From: an uncultured Clostridia bacterium
Lineage (GTDB): Bacteria; Bacillota; Clostridia; TANB77; CAG-508
Reading direction: 5' to 3'
Assembly: GCA_934130435.1 (NCBI GenBank)
Contig: CAKOYB010000002.1
Location: 62,001-126,000 of the forward strand
DNA: 64,000 bases
The translations under genes were made by a program, and so were the position numbers. How positions within the stretch are numbered: position 1 is the first letter of the stretch; each line of letters opens with the position of its first letter. Below, in pieces: positions 1-7,813 of this stretch. Under the pieces are notes generated by a model. That model was not told where the DNA came from, did not search any database, and saw nothing but the letters and a program-made list of their open reading frames with translations.

Positions 1-1
1 A

Positions 2-530
2 CCTAAAATTGCAAGAGAATATAATAAGATGTTGATAAATGATATTAGTTATAAAGAGATTTTGATGGCATTAAAAAACGAAAATGGAAGAAGAATAATT
101 GCTAATTATGGGCTAGATCCAAAGCTTGGAAAATATCATAGAACATTTTGCGAAAAATGTAATAAACCAATTGAAGGAGAACCACCAATTACAAAGTGCC
201 CAGATTGTGATAGTACTAAGATAACAATGGGAGTTTACGATAGGATCGAAATAATAAAAGATAAAGAAGAGTCAAAAAGTCCTAAACATAGACCACCATA
301 TATCTATCAAGTACCTCTAAATTTTATACCAGGTGTTGGACGGTAAAACTATAGATAAGCTAATAGAAAATTTTGATACAGAAATGAATATATTACATAA
401 GTTAACAAAAGATGATATAGAAGCTGTTGTTGGAGAGAAAATAGCCAATAATATATTAAACGCAAGAGAAGGAAAAATTAACATACATTCTGGCGGCGGA
501 GGAATGTACGGAAGAGTTAATATAGAATAA
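2..530 (+). CDS. Endonuclease Q-like (TIGR00375/PHP family) protein, C-terminal part, read through a +1 shift at CGG
   Basis: The gene enters from the left edge, so only about 175 C-terminal residues are visible. A zinc-ribbon CEKC...CPDC is followed by the PYIYQVPL and IPGVG segments typical of EndoQ-like damage-recognising endonucleases; the PHP catalytic domain would lie upstream of the window. The reading frame changes at 341: GGA-CGG-TAA ends the first frame, but skipping C341 gives GGT-AAA-ACT and a helix-hairpin-helix-like GVGGKT followed by about 60 further residues that end at 530. spoIIM follows. Family call is by pattern recognition only; the shift could also be a mutation or an assembly error. 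Confidence 0.7.
341..344 (+). other. Candidate +1 frameshift site, CGG-T (EndoQ-like gene)
   Basis: In-frame CGG directly followed by a TAA stop. Omitting C341 reads GGT as Gly and restores the downstream frame. An SD-like AGGTG lies a few bases upstream (331-335). Confidence 0.6.
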
Positions 531-597
531 AATGTTCTATTTTTCTATTTATTGAATAGAAATTATGTATAAACATATATACAAAAGGATGAAAAAA

Positions 598-1261
598 ATG
601 GATAGAAAAATAGAAAGAATCAGGAATAGAAAAAGAGATAATGAGATCTCAAAAGCAGTTTTGCTTCATGTTAGAAACAATAAAAAAGAGTATTTTACAT
701 GCATTGTGTTATTCATTATAGGAATAATAATAAGTATATTTTTTATTAATAATTTTAATGAGAGTCAAGTTAATGAAATAATTACATATGTGAAAGAATT
801 TATAAATAACTTAAAAAATATAAATGGAATTAATTATATATTACTTTTCTTTAAATCAATGAAAATTAACACAATCTTATTACTGATTATTTTTATTTCG
901 GCACTGATAGTCGTACGGAAAGCCAATTATTTATTCAATTATAATTGGAAAAGGCTTTTTGTTTGGATATACAATTGCAGCATTTATAGTGACACTAGGA
1001 AGCTTAAATGGTACATTAATTGCAGGTAGTGGAATAGTGCTTCACAATTTTATATTTATTCCGGTATTTTTTGAATTGTGCATACGAAGTATAAAATTAT
1101 GTTCAAGTATAATAAAAGATAAAAAAGTTTTTAAAATTGAACTGGTTAGATATATATTTTTTGTATTAGTTATATTGGTATTGTTTATTATATCATCACT
1201 AATAGAAGTATTTATTTCATATAGCCTTATGACGTATATTGCACAGAATCTAAATATTTAA
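598..1261 (+). CDS. spoIIM: Stage II sporulation protein M, read through a +1 shift at CGG
   Basis: SpoIIM is a membrane protein of the SpoIID-SpoIIM-SpoIIP peptidoglycan-degrading complex that drives forespore engulfment. The merged product has about 220 residues, the family's usual size, with a charged N-terminus, several hydrophobic segments and the family-like GKGFLFGYTI stretch. I chose ATG 598 because AAAGGA at 584-589 is well spaced from it; ATG 565 and 589 are in frame but worse placed. At codon 107 (916-918) the frame is broken by CGG. Skipping C916 yields VGKPIIY, matching the GxP that SpoIIM proteins carry there. The position upstream of xerD recalls the spoIIM-xerD neighbourhood of Bacillus. 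Confidence 0.85.
916..919 (+). other. Candidate +1 frameshift site, CGG-A (spoIIM)
   Basis: GTA-CGG-AAA in the first frame. Omitting C916 gives GTA-GGA-AAG (V-G-K), leading into PIIY and the rest of SpoIIM. Without the shift, translation stops at 1029. Confidence 0.65.
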
Positions 1262-1361
1262 AAAAAATAAAAAAAACTATTTACTTTTCTTTTTTTATTT
1301 GATATAACATATATAGTTTATGTAAATTATTCTAAAACTTAAAAAATTGGGGAGAGATAAA

Positions 1362-2243
1362 ATGGAAAAACAAATTAACAATTTCTTGGAATTTTTAAAA
1401 ACCGAAAAAAAAGTATCAAATAATACACTTCAATCATATGAAAGAGACATTCTTCAATTTAAAAAGTATATTGAAGAGAATAAACTTAACTTTGCAAAAA
1501 TTACTAAAGAAGATGTAAAAGAATATTTGAATGTACTACATAAAAATGGAAAAAAGTCATCAAGTGTTTCAAGAAGTTTAGCATCAATAAGATCATTTTA
1601 CCAATATGAATTTAGAATAAAGAAAATAAAAAATAATCCAACTGAAAATGTTCAGGCTCCTAAAGTAGAGAAACATGCTCCAAGTATTTTATCTTCACAA
1701 GAAATTGAATTACTTTTAGATCAACCTAAGAATGTTGATCTAAAGGGAACTAGGGATAAAGCTATGCTGGAGTTCGCTTATGCGACAGGAATGAGAGTAA
1801 CAGAAATAATATCACTAAATATTAATGATGTGGACTTAAAGAATTCAAATGTAACTTGCAAGTCAGAACAAAAAACAAGAGTTATTCCATTAGGTTCTTT
1901 ATCTTTAAAAGCTCTAAAAGATTATATTGAAAATGCAAGACCGATTCTTGTAAAAGATGACAACGAAGAGGCACTTTTTGTAAATACAAATGGAAGAAGA
2001 TTAACTAGACAAGGATTCTGGAAAATAATTAAATATTACAAGGAACAAGCTCATATTGCAAAAGATATAACTCCACATGTGTTGCGCCATTCATTTGCTA
2101 CACATTTATTGCAAAATGGAGCAGACTTAAAATCTATACAAACAATGTTAGGACATTCAGATATATCTTCAACACAAGTATATATGCAATTTCAAGATGA
2201 TAGTATAAAAAATATATATAGAAAAGCTCATCCAAGAGCGTAA
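1362..2243 (+). CDS. xerD: Tyrosine recombinase XerD
   Basis: 293-residue site-specific recombinase with the N-terminal SAM-like DNA-binding domain (about 1-95) and C-terminal catalytic domain. The catalytic set is complete: Arg145 (TGMRVTEI), His239 and Arg242 (HVLRH), His265 (LGHS) and the nucleophile Tyr274 (VYMQ). It resolves chromosome dimers at dif with its partner XerC. ATG 1362 is chosen over the upstream in-frame start because GGGGAG (1349-1354) fits it. The gene follows spoIIM, as is common in Firmicutes, so it is likely housekeeping XerD rather than a phage integrase. A TTTACT-N17-TATAAC element about 60 bases upstream could be its promoter. Confidence 0.9.
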   Translation: MEKQINNFLEFLKTEKKVSNNTLQSYERDILQFKKYIEENKLNFAKITKEDVKEYLNVLHKNGKKSSSVSRSLASIRSFYQYEFRIKKIKNNPTENVQAPKVEKHAPSILSSQEIELLLDQPKNVDLKGTRDKAMLEFAYATGMRVTEIISLNINDVDLKNSNVTCKSEQKTRVIPLGSLSLKALKDYIENARPILVKDDNEEALFVNTNGRRLTRQGFWKIIKYYKEQAHIAKDITPHVLRHSFATHLLQNGADLKSIQTMLGHSDISSTQVYMQFQDDSIKNIYRKAHPRA

Positions 2244-2261
2244 TAAAATTAATTAGAAAAG

Positions 2262-2282
2262 AGCAAGAAATTGCTTTTTTTT
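2262..2282 (+). terminator. Intrinsic terminator after xerD
   Basis: Stem AGCAA/TTGCT with a GAAA loop followed by a run of T. Confidence 0.75.
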
Positions 2283-2295
2283 ATATAGTAGGGAA

Positions 2296-2388
2296 TTTTT
2301 CATTTCCTACTATATAAAAATGCTATAATCGCTATTGACTTTAAGATTTCCTCATTTTATTCCGAAACTCAAATCGGCGAGAACAAAG
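2296..2388 (+). repeat. Dispersed intergenic element, copy 1
   Basis: About 93 bases that recur on the opposite strand at 41167-41260 with roughly 88 percent identity by eye. The shared core contains CATTTCCTACTATATA, TGCTATAATCGCTATTG and GAGAACAAAG. Each copy starts with a TATAGTA.../...TACTATA inverted repeat and lies just upstream of a gene (here rsmE). Confidence 0.6.
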
Positions 2389-2441
2389 AATAACATAAAG
2401 ATGATATTCTTTAATAGAAAATATAACTAGAGGAGCTATTC

Positions 2442-3191
2442 ATGCCAAAATTTTTTGTAAAAGATGAACAAATAAATGATAATATAATAACAATAATAGG
2501 TGAAGACGTAAAACATATAAAAAATGTTTTAAGACTTAAAGTAGATGATAATATACAAATATGCAATTTAAAGACGTCAAAAAATTATACTTGTGGAATT
2601 TCTAAAATAAATAATGATAATATAAAATGTGTTATATTTAATGAAATTGACTCTGATTGCGAATCTAAGATAAAAATTAATATATTTCAGGGATTACCAA
2701 AAGCTGATAAAATGGAATTAATAATTCAAAAAAGTGTTGAACTTGGAGCATATGAAATCACACCAATAGAGATGAAAAGGTGTGTTGTAAAATTTGATGA
2801 AAAATCTAAAATTAAAAAAATAGAAAGATGGCAGAAAATTTCAGAAGCAGCAGCCAAACAAAGTGGAAGAGATATTGTGCCTAAAATTAATAATATTATA
2901 AATGTTAAAAATATTTGTAATTTATTCAGAAATTATGATATAGTATTTTTGGCTTATGAGAATGAGCAAAATAATACTTTAAAAGATGAATTATTAAAAA
3001 TAAAAAGCAAGGCAATTAACAAAATAAATGTTGGGATTATAATTGGGCCAGAAGGTGGAATTGATAAAGAAGAAGTGGAAGTTTTAAAAAATAGCGGGGC
3101 AAAAGTGATAACTTTAGGAAAACGAATTTTAAGGACAGAAACTGCATCATTGGTTTTATTAAGCAATATATTATATGAATTGGAGGAATAA
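2442..3191 (+). CDS. rsmE: 16S rRNA m3U1498 methyltransferase RsmE
   Basis: 249-residue SPOUT-class methyltransferase that N3-methylates U1498 of 16S rRNA using SAM. It has an N-terminal PUA-like region (MPKFFV...GEDVKHIKNVLR) and the C-terminal trefoil-knot signature IGPEGGI...LGKRILRTETA, which holds the SAM-binding site. Length is normal. An SD-like AGAGGAG precedes ATG 2442. It starts a compact run with the membrane protein at 3196 and yicC, and follows the dispersed element at 2296-2388. Confidence 0.93.
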   Translation: MPKFFVKDEQINDNIITIIGEDVKHIKNVLRLKVDDNIQICNLKTSKNYTCGISKINNDNIKCVIFNEIDSDCESKIKINIFQGLPKADKMELIIQKSVELGAYEITPIEMKRCVVKFDEKSKIKKIERWQKISEAAAKQSGRDIVPKINNIINVKNICNLFRNYDIVFLAYENEQNNTLKDELLKIKSKAINKINVGIIIGPEGGIDKEEVEVLKNSGAKVITLGKRILRTETASLVLLSNILYELEE

Positions 3192-3195
3192 CTAA

Positions 3196-3717
3196 GTGCA
3201 AAATAAAAGCAAAAGACAATTAAAAAAAGAACAAGAAATAAAAAAAGAAAACATACTAAAATTTGAAGAAGAAGTTGAAAAAAATAGAAAAATACCAGAA
3301 GAGTTAAAGGCCAAAATCAAGAAGTCTGTGTTTAGAAATAGCAGTGTAGCAATTTTTATAGTTATATATTTGACCTTTTTAAATATAACTTTTAATATAT
3401 TTGAAACTGAATTGTATATAAAAGTTATTAAAATTTGTAGTTTAATAATTGGTGCTATCTCAATCTGTTTATTTGAAATTGGATACAGAAAAGACAACGA
3501 ATATATCTTCCTTAATGGAGCAGAGATTTTCATAACTGGAATAATTTCACTATGTACTCTATATGTCTATTTTTTATTTTTTAATTTATTCAATAAAGTA
3601 TTACTAACAATTATAATTTGTGTAATTGTATATTTTTTAATAAAGATAATAATATTAATATTTAAAATTCAAAAAGAATATTTTAAAGAAAAAAATGATA
3701 TTAAAAATATAATATAG
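3196..3717 (+). CDS. Hypothetical four-TM membrane protein
   Basis: 173 residues. The first 50 are very rich in Lys and Glu and probably a cytoplasmic coiled coil; about four hydrophobic segments follow (near 50-70, 75-93, 105-130, 136-160) with a basic tail. The start is GTG 3196, five bases after the rsmE stop, with GGAGG near 3182. I do not recognise the family. Its place between rsmE and yicC suggests co-transcription but says nothing about function. Confidence 0.7.
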   Translation: MQNKSKRQLKKEQEIKKENILKFEEEVEKNRKIPEELKAKIKKSVFRNSSVAIFIVIYLTFLNITFNIFETELYIKVIKICSLIIGAISICLFEIGYRKDNEYIFLNGAEIFITGIISLCTLYVYFLFFNLFNKVLLTIIICVIVYFLIKIIILIFKIQKEYFKEKNDIKNII

Positions 3718-3727
3718 GAGGAAACAA

Positions 3728-4603
3728 ATGATTAGAAGCATGACAGGATTTGGAAGAGCAGATTATAGCAATGAAAACAGAGAATACATAGTTGAAATTA
3801 AATCAGTTAATAATAGATATTGCGATGTAAATATAAAAATTACAAGGAGTATAAGCTATTTAGAAGAAAAAATAAAAAAAGAAATACTAAACAAAGTAAC
3901 AAGAGGAAAAATTGATGTATTTGTAAGTTTTTTTAATAATAGTAGTAGAGGGAGAAAGATTTCTTTTAACTGTGAACTAGCAAAATTATATACTGAAGAG
4001 CTAAGAAAGATGGCAAAGGAAAATAACTTAGATGACAGAATATCTGTGACAGAAATTTCAAAATTTCCAGAAATGCTAAACTTAGAAAACAATTTTGATG
4101 AAGAGCTAATATGGGAAGAATTAAGAATTCCTCTTTTGGAGGCATTAAGCAATTTTATAAAGATGAAAGAGGAAGAAGGAAAAAGAATTGCAATTGATTT
4201 AGAAAGAAGAATTAACAATATTGATTTTTATAATAAAGAAATTTCTGAAAAATCTACTAGACTTATAGAAGAATATATAGTAAAATTAGAAACAAGAATA
4301 AAAGAATTATTAGGAAAAGACAAGATTATAGATGAAAATCGATTGGCGATGGAAACAGTTATATATGCAGATAAATCGTCTGTACAAGAAGAAGTAACTA
4401 GATTATCTAGCCACATAAGTCAATTCAAGGGTTTATTAAGTAATGATGTTTCAGGAAAAAAAATTGATTTTTTAATACAAGAAATGAACAGAGAAATAAA
4501 TACAATCGGTTCAAAGTCTTGTTCTCTAGATATAACTAATATGGTAATCGACATGAAAACTGAACTTGAAGATATTAGAGAACAGGTTCAAAATATAGAA
4601 TAA
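3728..4603 (+). CDS. yicC: YicC-family endoribonuclease (YloC)
   Basis: 291 residues. The N-terminus MIRSMTGFG is the YicC hallmark and the C-terminal part (EVTRLSSHISQF...LIQEMNREINTIGSK) is the DUF1732 segment with its conserved acidic and His residues. YicC proteins form a ring-shaped endoribonuclease that acts on single-stranded RNA and small RNAs. TAGGAGGAAACAAATG gives a strong start. As in Bacillus, the gene sits beside gmk and rpoZ. Confidence 0.93.
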   Translation: MIRSMTGFGRADYSNENREYIVEIKSVNNRYCDVNIKITRSISYLEEKIKKEILNKVTRGKIDVFVSFFNNSSRGRKISFNCELAKLYTEELRKMAKENNLDDRISVTEISKFPEMLNLENNFDEELIWEELRIPLLEALSNFIKMKEEEGKRIAIDLERRINNIDFYNKEISEKSTRLIEEYIVKLETRIKELLGKDKIIDENRLAMETVIYADKSSVQEEVTRLSSHISQFKGLLSNDVSGKKIDFLIQEMNREINTIGSKSCSLDITNMVIDMKTELEDIREQVQNIE

Positions 4604-4627
4604 ATGATACAAGGGGGAAATAAAAAA

Positions 4628-4816
4628 ATGATGGTTAAACCAAGTGTACAGGAACTATTAGAAAAGGAAGATAATAGATATAAGTTAATAGTGGTGGCAT
4701 CAAAAAGAGCAAGACAAATTGCAGCTGGTGATATTACTATGACTAAATGCAAAGATAAATCACCTGTAACTCTAGCAGCAAATGAAATTGCAGAGGGAAA
4801 GGTGAGATCATGTTAG
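4628..4816 (+). CDS. rpoZ: RNA polymerase omega subunit
   Basis: 62-residue omega protein with the conserved core YKLIVVASKRARQIA and AANEIAEGKV, which stabilises beta-prime in RNA polymerase. ATG 4628 is preferred because AGGGGG at 4612-4617 is well spaced; the upstream in-frame ATG 4604 overlaps the end of yicC. It overlaps gmk by seven bases. The order yicC-rpoZ-gmk differs from the more familiar yicC-gmk-rpoZ. Confidence 0.9.
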   Translation: MMVKPSVQELLEKEDNRYKLIVVASKRARQIAAGDITMTKCKDKSPVTLAANEIAEGKVRSC

Positions 4817-5394
4817 TTATACTTTCTGGTGTATCAGGAGCAGGAAAAGATACAATTAAAAGAGAACTTATAAAAAGAAGAGATAATATTGTAACTCTTC
4901 CATCTTTTACTGATAGACCAATGAGAAAAGGTGACGTATGCAATAAAACATATAATTTTGTATCAACAGAAGAATTTGAAAGGATGATAAGAAATGATGA
5001 ACTATATGAATATAATGTTCATCATACACATTATTATGGAACTTCAAAAATTATCCTTAATAATACCATAAAGCAGGGGAAAATTATTGTTAAAGATATT
5101 GATGTTAACGGAACTGAAAATTTAATGAATGTGTTAAAAGACGAAATAAAAGTTATAACAATCTTTTTAAGAGTTCCAAAGGAAGAATTAGAAAGAAGGC
5201 TTAAAAATAGAATAGATAAGCCATCTCCAAAAGAAATACAACTTAGATTAAATAGATTTGATTATGAGGAATCAAAAATTAATGTTTATGATTATGTATT
5301 AAAAAATGACAATCTTGAAAAAACAGTGCAAATTATTTTAACAATTATTGATAATGAAATGAAGATGGAAAAAGAAAAAAACAATTCAAAATAG
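4810..5394 (+). CDS. gmk: Guanylate kinase (divergent)
   Basis: 194 residues. P-loop SGVSGAGKDT near the N-terminus, then TDRPMRKGD (family TTRPxRxGE) and the HYYGTSK GMP-binding region. The enzyme phosphorylates GMP to GDP. The Asp in GAGKDT and other substitutions make it more divergent than usual guanylate kinases, but the position after yicC and rpoZ supports the call. A Lys/Glu-rich tail extends past the usual end. Translation is probably coupled to rpoZ through the overlap. Confidence 0.8.
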   Translation: MLVILSGVSGAGKDTIKRELIKRRDNIVTLPSFTDRPMRKGDVCNKTYNFVSTEEFERMIRNDELYEYNVHHTHYYGTSKIILNNTIKQGKIIVKDIDVNGTENLMNVLKDEIKVITIFLRVPKEELERRLKNRIDKPSPKEIQLRLNRFDYEESKINVYDYVLKNDNLEKTVQIILTIIDNEMKMEKEKNNSK

Positions 5395-5413
5395 GCAGAT
5401 AAAACTGCCTTTA
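5393..5413 (+). terminator. Weak terminator after gmk
   Basis: AGGCAG/CTGCCT stem, short T run. It lies just before the tRNA gene. Confidence 0.5.
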
Positions 5414-5421
5414 ATATTTAT

Positions 5422-5497
5422 GCTATTATAGCTCAGTTGGTAGAGCAACAGATTCGTAACCTGTAGGTCGCCAGTTCGATTCTGGCTAATAGCTCCA
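5422..5497 (+). tRNA. tRNA-Thr(CGT)
   Basis: A full cloverleaf fits: acceptor GCTATTA/TAATAGC, D arm GCTC/GAGC, anticodon loop TTCGTAA (anticodon CGT, reads ACG), T arm GCCAG-TTCGATT-CTGGC, encoded CCA. The base pair closing the anticodon loop is an A-C mismatch (ACAGA against CCTGT), which is odd but tolerable. Confidence 0.88.
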
Positions 5498-5660
5498 TAA
5501 TACGTTTTCATCGAACAACTTGTAATTATTGCTAAAAGTGAGTTTGAAGAAAGTAAAAAGTGAATATCATTTCACAAAATATAGTCGATTTATTCGGCTT
5601 TATTTTTTTGCTTTTAGCTCTAAAAAAGCAAGAAAACAAAGATTTACATTAATGAAGAAT

Positions 5661-5689
5661 TTGCAATTTTATGTAAAATATAGTATAAT
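5661..5689 (+). promoter_or_regulatory. Sigma-A promoter and 5' hairpin for the 5775 gene
   Basis: TTGCAA (5661-5666), 17-base spacer, TATAAT (5684-5689). The transcript would begin near 5696 with a nine-pair hairpin TGATGAAAC/GTTTCATCA (5696-5728), a possible 5' stabiliser or regulatory leader. Confidence 0.65.
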
Positions 5690-5774
5690 TATAAGTGATG
5701 AAACACTTTGTTTAACTCCGTTTCATCATAGTGTCAACAAAAAGGAAGCCTTATTAGGCAAGGAGGAATTAATT

Positions 5775-6107
5775 ATGGCAAGAAGTAGACCAACTGGATT
5801 TGTGCGGAAGGAAAGAGTGTTAGAGGTAATCGAACATTCAATAGAAGGAGTTATTGAATGGAGTGAAAAAACAAATGAGGCATTCTATGATCTTAATGAA
5901 AGGTTGGAACAGCTTCATGAACTTGAGGATATTGTTATTGAGCTGTCGTGGAGGTATGGTGAAGAAAATGTCGTTTATATATTCACTCAGAAAAAACATA
6001 TTCCGAATACATGCCACATAGACTGCGGACGCTCCAACTATTGGAGTGAACGTGTTGCCGTAGAAGAATCAATGACAGACACCTCTAAGGTGTACATTCG
6101 TTTCTAA
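5775..6107 (+). CDS. Hypothetical protein with foreign-looking codon use
   Basis: 110 residues from ATG 5775, which has an AGGAGG ribosome binding site; the longer in-frame extension upstream is not credible. The protein is acidic, with a possible coiled coil around AFYDLNERLEQLHELEDIV and a Cys/His patch (HIPNTCHIDCGRSNYW). I do not recognise it. Codon 11 is an in-frame CGG, and CGC, CGT and GC-richer codons appear, unlike the neighbours. A +1 shift at that CGG would give an early stop, so the zero frame is the real one. It has its own promoter and terminator, suggesting horizontal acquisition. Confidence 0.7.
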   Translation: MARSRPTGFVRKERVLEVIEHSIEGVIEWSEKTNEAFYDLNERLEQLHELEDIVIELSWRYGEENVVYIFTQKKHIPNTCHIDCGRSNYWSERVAVEESMTDTSKVYIRF

Positions 6108-6114
6108 GCACTAA

Positions 6115-6154
6115 GAGAAGTAGGTATCCTAAAATAAGGAAACCTGCTTCTTTT
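6115..6154 (+). terminator. Terminator after the 5775 gene
   Basis: Stem AGAAGTAGGT/AACCTGCTTCT with internal ATCCT/AGGA pairing, then TTTT. Confidence 0.7.
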
Positions 6155-6236
6155 GTATTTGTTTAAAAAGTATTGAAAATTTATGCTAAAGACTTGTTTC
6201 CGTTTTCATTTAATATATTAAAATATTCTTTGCTCA

Positions 6237-7025
6237 TTATTTATTATCTTTTAAAAAATCATTTATGACATTAATAACTTCGTTATGAACTTTACCATTA
6301 CTGATAACAGCTCCATTTATATTTTCATCATATCTTTGCTCTTTACCAAATAAATCAGTTACTTTACCACCAGCTTCTTCAACAATAACTTTAGCAGCAG
6401 CTATATCACAATTTTTATGCTTAGTTCCTGGAAATATAGCTAGGTTGAAATCTCCATTTGCCACACACATACAAGCTCTTATTACGCTACCTATGCTAAT
6501 AAAATATGTTTTCTTTCCAAGTTCTTTAATAGTGTTATATAAATTATATTTTGCTTTAGGCCACATATCAAAATTTGAAACACTTTTCATATTATCTAAT
6601 TCTATATCATTTACACTAATTTTTTCGTCATTTTTATAAGCCCCTTGCCCTTTAATTGCAGAATACATGTTATTTGTAAAAGGATCATAAACAACTCCTA
6701 TAGTTGAAATTCCATCTACAACTAAAGCAAGAGAGAACACAGCAACAGGAATGTGTCTTGCATACATAGCTGTGCCATCAACAGGATCACATACCCATAC
6801 ATAATTACTTTTCCCAAATTGTTCTTCTTCACCATCAACTGAATGTGTTGGAAATGTTTCTTTAACTCTTTTTATTAAATACTGATTTATTTGTGTATCT
6901 GCTTTTGTAACAATAGTTTGGTCAAATTTATAACTTGCTTTATTATCACCTTTGAAATATTCAATCATTATTTCTCCAGCCTTATAAGCTATATCTTTGG
7001 CAAACTCTAAATATTCTTGTTTCAT
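6237..7025 (-). CDS. suhB: Inositol monophosphatase family protein
   Basis: 262 residues of the Mg2+-dependent IMPase/FBPase fold. The metal-binding motifs are complete: VDGEEEQ, WVCDPVDGTAMYA, and CDIAAAKVIVEEAGG near the C-terminus. It would dephosphorylate myo-inositol phosphates or related sugar phosphates; the exact substrate cannot be told from sequence. AAGGAGGATTAG precedes ATG 7025. It stands alone between two small foreign-looking genes. Confidence 0.88.
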   Translation of the reverse strand: MKQEYLEFAKDIAYKAGEIMIEYFKGDNKASYKFDQTIVTKADTQINQYLIKRVKETFPTHSVDGEEEQFGKSNYVWVCDPVDGTAMYARHIPVAVFSLALVVDGISTIGVVYDPFTNNMYSAIKGQGAYKNDEKISVNDIELDNMKSVSNFDMWPKAKYNLYNTIKELGKKTYFISIGSVIRACMCVANGDFNLAIFPGTKHKNCDIAAAKVIVEEAGGKVTDLFGKEQRYDENINGAVISNGKVHNEVINVINDFLKDNK

Positions 7026-7118
7026 TTTTTCTAATCCTCCTTAGTTTAATCAAACATATTATACTATAAAGCACAAAAAAATACATATTTTCTTGAAAAA
7101 ATACTTAAGTTACTATAA

Positions 7119-7256
7119 ACAGAAGAAAAAAGATATTTACAAGTTGCCAAAGGAAATATTCCTGAAGATGTTGAAGAATTCAGTATATCAGAAAACGAAA
7201 TAAATACTTGTGAATTATTGAAAAAAATTTGTAATACCTCAAATTTGAAATTTTAG
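7119..7256 (+). pseudogene. Possible 3' fragment of a lost gene
   Basis: A 45-codon open stretch with no start codon or ribosome binding site ends at TAG 7256; it reads like a protein tail (RYLQVAKGNIPEDVEEF). It lies in the 318-base gap between suhB and the 7344 gene. Low certainty. Confidence 0.25.
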
Positions 7257-7273
7257 TTAAAATGATATATAAT
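7245..7273 (+). promoter_or_regulatory. Sigma-A promoter for the 7344 gene
   Basis: TTGAAA (7245-7250), 17 bases, TATAAT (7268-7273). Confidence 0.6.
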
Positions 7274-7343
7274 ATAAATAGAATAAGTTTAACAGCTTAT
7301 TTGCAGTAAGAGGTAATTTAAACATCATTAAGGAGGCAAAAAG

Positions 7344-7631
7344 ATGAAAGACCAAATGAGCCGCAAGGAAACTAACATTGTAATACGGATAAAAGGTATG
7401 AAAATTCATATTATATCTGATACAATTAAGATTTCAAATGCTGAAGCAGACGAAATTACAAAAATAATCTGTGATGAACTGCAAGATGTTACAGGACATA
7501 CGGGTTTAATTATTGCTGGAAAAATATCAGCAGTTAACAGTAAGATATCTGCTACAGATGTAAATGGCGGAGCTGATGGAAAAGAGTGGCTTATAAAAGT
7601 AAGCAACAATCCTCTTGAGTTTATCGATTGA
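7344..7631 (+). CDS. Hypothetical protein with foreign-looking codon use
   Basis: 95 residues with a strong AAGGAGG site. No family recognised. The C-terminal half looks like a small beta-alpha domain rich in Gly, Ala and Ser. Codon 7 is CGC and codon 15 is CGG, read in the zero frame (a +1 shift would stop at once). Together with 5775 and 36543 it belongs to a small set of genes with atypical codon use. It has its own promoter and a 15-pair terminator. Confidence 0.65.
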   Translation: MKDQMSRKETNIVIRIKGMKIHIISDTIKISNAEADEITKIICDELQDVTGHTGLIIAGKISAVNSKISATDVNGGADGKEWLIKVSNNPLEFID

Positions 7632-7642
7632 TGAAACTTACT

Positions 7643-7690
7643 AAGGCAGGGTATATGTGGCGATATAAGCATATATCCTGCTTTAGCTTT
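7643..7690 (+). terminator. Terminator after the 7344 gene
   Basis: Fifteen-pair stem AAGGCAGGGTATATG / CATATATCCTGCTTT (7643-7657, 7670-7684) with a T-rich tail. Confidence 0.75.
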
Positions 7691-7804
7691 TATTTTGAGG
7701 TAATAAGTAAAAACATTAGTTGGGAAAAGGCAAACAAATATGATTGGCGAAAGAATGGAGATTGGAAGCCTGGTTGGGAGTATGATATAGATAGTATTAT
7801 ATAA
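7655..7804 (+). pseudogene. 49-codon ORF, probable gene remnant
   Basis: Open from ATG 7655 inside the terminator stem; no ribosome binding site. The Trp-rich tail (WRKNGDWKPGWEYDID) looks like protein sequence rather than chance, so this may be the end of a lost foreign gene. A GATAGTATTAT inverted repeat closes it. Confidence 0.25.
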
Positions 7805-7813
7805 TAATACTAT

